Shown: piece by piece, positions 61,770-64,000 of the stretch | How positions within the stretch are numbered: position 1 is the stretch's first letter | Layout: every line of letters starts with the position of its first letter | Origin: Casuarius casuarius | Lineage: Eukaryota > Chordata > Aves > Casuariiformes > Casuariidae | Assembly: GCA_003342895.1 (NCBI GenBank) | Contig: PTFA01000395.1 | Location: 10,394 to 74,393, forward strand | Direction of reading: 5' to 3' | Length of the DNA stretch: 64,000 bases | Made by a program: the position numbers and the translations under genes | The notes under the pieces: model-generated | What the model saw: only the letters and a program-made list of their open reading frames with translations | Database searches by the model: none | Told to the model about the DNA's origin: nothing

Positions 61770-62050
61770 AGCGCCCGCCGCCGAGCCTCCCCGCCCCGCC
61801 CTTCCGGCCGCGCCCGGCCAATCACAGCGCGAGCGCCACGCGCCGCCGCTGGGGCGGGCGCCGCTCTAGGCGGTGGGGGGACACAGAGGTGGCGCAGTAG
61901 CGGCGCGAGCGCGGGGCGTGTCGTACGGCCCGGGGGACGTGGGAAGGCGTCGCCTTCAGCCCCCCCGGACAGCAGTTAGCCTGGGGGATGCGCTCTGCTT
62001 CGGTCGCCAAAACAACGTTTCTTGGCCGTGCTCTGCGCCAAAAGACCCGT
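61430..62050. promoter_or_regulatory. DTYMK CpG island promoter
   Basis: A GC-rich island over DTYMK exon 1 and upstream. A CCAAT box (GGCCAATCAC, 61817-61826) lies about 50 bases before the start codon. An E2F-like TTTTGGCGC on the minus strand (62043-62035) lies about 270 bases before it. E2F and NF-Y control would suit an S-phase enzyme; this is inference from motifs. Confidence 0.6.
61640..61769 (-). CDS. DTYMK: DTYMK exon 1 (P-loop)
   Basis: Encodes [20 protein letters not shown] and then [23 protein letters not shown], residues 1-43. It is very GC-rich. Donor GTACGG. The human residue at position 14 is Val, here Met. Confidence 0.97.
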
Positions 62051-62214
62051 AGCCATCTGGGGAAAGGAGGAGCATTTCCACAGTGGGAAGGAACTCGTGA
62101 AAGGCAGGCAGGAAAGGGGACAGGGAAACGATGGGAGAGAAGTCACCAAAGGGGTCTCGGGAGGAGCTGTACTGTTCGCTTATGATTTGGAAAAAATAAA
62201 GCAATAATACAGGC

Positions 62215-62965
62215 CTGGCGTTTGTTGATGAAACTAAGTTTAATAAAACAGTGCTGTCTTCAAAGACTGCAGGTGGACACAGCATCACTGGGTGACTGGG
62301 TAAGGAAATAGCAAGTGACATTCATCGTTGGTAAATGTAAAGAAATATATGCTGGGGAGGGAATAAAAAGAATTTATAATGCCAGACCCTGAAATGACTT
62401 ACTACTTAGGAACAAGATTTCGTTGTCATTGGCATCATCAGTGCTAAGCAGCAGTCAAAAAATCAAGTAGATCTGGTGTGGTTCCGGTCCCAGGCTTGGA
62501 AAACAATATAGCGGCCCTGGAGAAAGAAACATGCGGAATGGCAACAACAGCGATGAGGAACGGGGCTGCTTCCCTGGGGAATAGCTGAGCAGGCTGGAGC
62601 CCTTCAGCCTGGTGAGGACGTAACTGGCGGGAGATGCAAGGAGGTCCACAAAATGAGTCCTGCGGAGCAGAGTAACAGTTCGCTGCCTCTTCTCATACAA
62701 GAACCGAGAGATACCAAACAAAGAGGTGGCAGGTGTGAAACGCCAAAGGAGAGTTTTCACAAAGATCTAGCTAGGCGGAGGAAGTTCTTGCTGCAGCGGG
62801 GAGCATGAAGCAAAAATGTGGAAAGCATGCGGGACTATTTATAGAGGGACAACTCATTCCAGGCTGTTAAACGCGAAGATACCACCTCAGGCTCTGAAAT
62901 CAGACTCAGGCGAGCAAATGCTTACAAGTTGGTGACCAGTTCAGTGGATGCAGCCATCTGCTCCC
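62215..62965 (+). mobile_element. Ancient L3/CR1-like LINE relic, plus orientation
   Basis: A diverged sequence still follows the order of an L3-type CR1 ORF2. There is a segment like TGGGTAAGGAAATAGCAAGT with a following ATTCA..TAAATG (62297-62340), AGCAGCAGTCAAAAAATCA (62450), GTTCCGGTCCC (62481), GGAGCCCTTCAGCCTGGTGA (62598) and CTTCTCATACAAGAACCGAG (62690). It is much older than the other copies. Boundaries are approximate and the family name comes from memory of consensus sequences. Confidence 0.6.
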
Positions 62966-63079
62966 CTTTGAATTAAGTGCTCTTGTAACTCCGCCTAAAG
63001 GCAGTTGCCTAAATCTCCCGGCAGGGACGAGCCACTCGGAATGTCCTTGCTGAATCGGCGAGGCATTTGCTTGAGTGCC

Positions 63080-63850
63080 CCCCGCGCCGCCGCCGCCTGA
63101 GGCGACCTGCGCGCCGCCCCTCCCCCTCCCCTCCACGGCAGCTGTTGCTCCGCCCCGCCCCTCATGAATATGCAGCAGGCGCGTCCCCGGTGGCCAATCC
63201 ACGGCAGGCGGCACATGAATATGGAACGAGGCCGGGGCCGCGGCCCTTGTCATGCGGGCCCAGGAGACGGCTGGAAGNNNNNNNNNNNNNNNNNNNNNNN
63301 NNNNNNNNNNNNNNNNNNNNNNNNNNNNNNNNNNNNNNNNNNNNNNNNNNNNNNNNNNNNNNNNNNNNNNNNNNNNNNNNNNNNNNNNNNNNNNNNNNNN
63401 NNNNNNNNNNNNNNNNNNNNNNNNNNNGCCCCTTCGGCAACGTCACGCACCAACCTCCCCGCTCGGCCCCACCCCCGACCCGGAAGTGCTGAGGTAGCCG
63501 CGGCCCGGCGGCGCGGCGCGCGCGGCGGCGGCGCGGGAATTGCAACTGCGCCACGGGCTGGGGCCAGGCGGGGTGGGGCCGCTGCCGTCGCGGCGTCATC
63601 AGCGCTGGTCCTCTCGTGCGTCATCATCGGGCGCCCGCCGCCCTGGAGCGGGCCGTGGCCGGCTGCTGCCGCCTCTGCCGCCGGCTCCGCGGCCCGCACC
63701 GGGGCCGTGCGAGTGATTCGCCAGGCCGTTTCCCCGTCCTCCTCGCTGAGGGGGCTGCTAGGGAAGGGCATGTGTCTGTCCGGCCCGCCGCCGGGCGCGG
63801 GTGGGCCTTGCGGCCCCCGCCGGTCCCTGCCTCGACTTCCTCCCGAGCCC
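63080..63850 (+). promoter_or_regulatory. CpG island of the next gene (ING5 by synteny)
   Basis: Very CG-rich, with GC boxes (CCGCCCCGCCCCT near 63150), a CCAAT box (TGGCCAATCC, 63191-63200), two CATGAATATG motifs (63163-63172 and 63214-63223), an ETS-like CCGGAAGTG (63480-63488) and CRE-like CGTCATC sites (63593, 63619). No coding exon can be assigned. In human, ING5 lies head-to-head with DTYMK here, and its first exon could be in the gap. Confidence 0.5.
63278..63427. other. Assembly gap, 150 N
   Basis: A run of N in the middle of the rightmost CpG island. Up to one short first exon could be hidden in it. Confidence 1.
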
Positions 63851-64000
63851 CAGGGGTTCTTTTGGGGGAGCTAAAGCGGGTGTCCGAGTGTAGCCTTCGG
63901 TATTAATGGCTCCATTAAAGGTGTTCGTCTTCATTCTGACTTCCAAAAGCGCTGAATGCTTACAAGGTCTCCATCTGAAGATGGTAGGAATTTCGGCTGT
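63851..64000. other. Right edge, unassigned
   Basis: Base composition falls from GC-rich to balanced here. No exon was recognised. If ING5 begins upstream this would be its intron 1 or 5' UTR. Confidence 0.3.

Noticed and set aside
63250..63771. Minus-strand frame of 173 codons in the right CpG island
   Set aside because: It includes the N gap and low-complexity Ala/Arg/Pro translation, with no recognised protein.
1..64000. Endogenous retrovirus, CRISPR array or bacterial-type operon
   Set aside because: No long terminal repeats, gag/pol-like frames, regularly spaced repeats or prokaryotic gene arrangement were seen. The window is ordinary vertebrate gene DNA.

Overview
The window is vertebrate nuclear DNA, most likely from a bird. 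Coding sequence comes in short exons with GT-AG introns. The interspersed repeats are CR1 LINEs in both orientations with the sauropsid-type 3' end (terminal tail like ATTCTATGATTCT), and the promoters lie in very GC-rich CpG islands, two of which are interrupted by runs of N. A non-avian sauropsid cannot be excluded, and no species is claimed.

Three protein-coding genes can be reconstructed exon by exon. (1) THAP4, minus strand, coding from 23835 down to 6739. It encodes a THAP zinc finger, a long middle region with a duplicated module and coiled coil, and a nitrobindin-type beta-barrel domain. The last coding exon, expected to carry the haem-binding histidine, was not found. (2) ATG4B, plus strand, 24633-48384, 13 exons, complete. 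It gives a 393-residue autophagy cysteine protease with its catalytic triad and both LC3-interacting motifs. (3) DTYMK (thymidylate kinase), minus strand, 61769-52857, 5 exons, complete, 212 residues. The order and orientations THAP4(-) ATG4B(+) DTYMK(-) match human 2q37.3, where the next gene is ING5(+). The unassigned CpG island at 63.1-63.85 kb sits where the ING5 promoter would be expected.

Layout: 1-6.7 kb is the last visible THAP4 intron with two tail-to-tail CR1 copies and many single N bases. 6.7-23.8 kb holds THAP4 exons 5 to 1. 23.8-24.6 kb is a divergent THAP4/ATG4B promoter with a cluster of YY1-like sites. 24.6-50.2 kb is ATG4B with its 3' UTR. 50.2-51.9 kb is a short convergent spacer. 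51.9-61.8 kb is DTYMK, with a 2.7 kb degenerate CR1 in intron 3. 61.8-63.3 kb is intergenic with an ancient L3/CR1-like relic. 63.1-64 kb is the CpG island of the next gene.

The most interesting observation is in THAP4 intron 2. A ZNF143-type promoter motif, a YY1-like site and a TATA-like box lie just upstream of a tiny coding exon (16598-16574, minus). This exon starts with a strong Kozak ATG and ends in a splice donor whose phase fits THAP4 exon 3 exactly. It would give a nitrobindin-only protein without the DNA-binding THAP domain. No virus, CRISPR array, RNA gene or intact mobile element was recognised.
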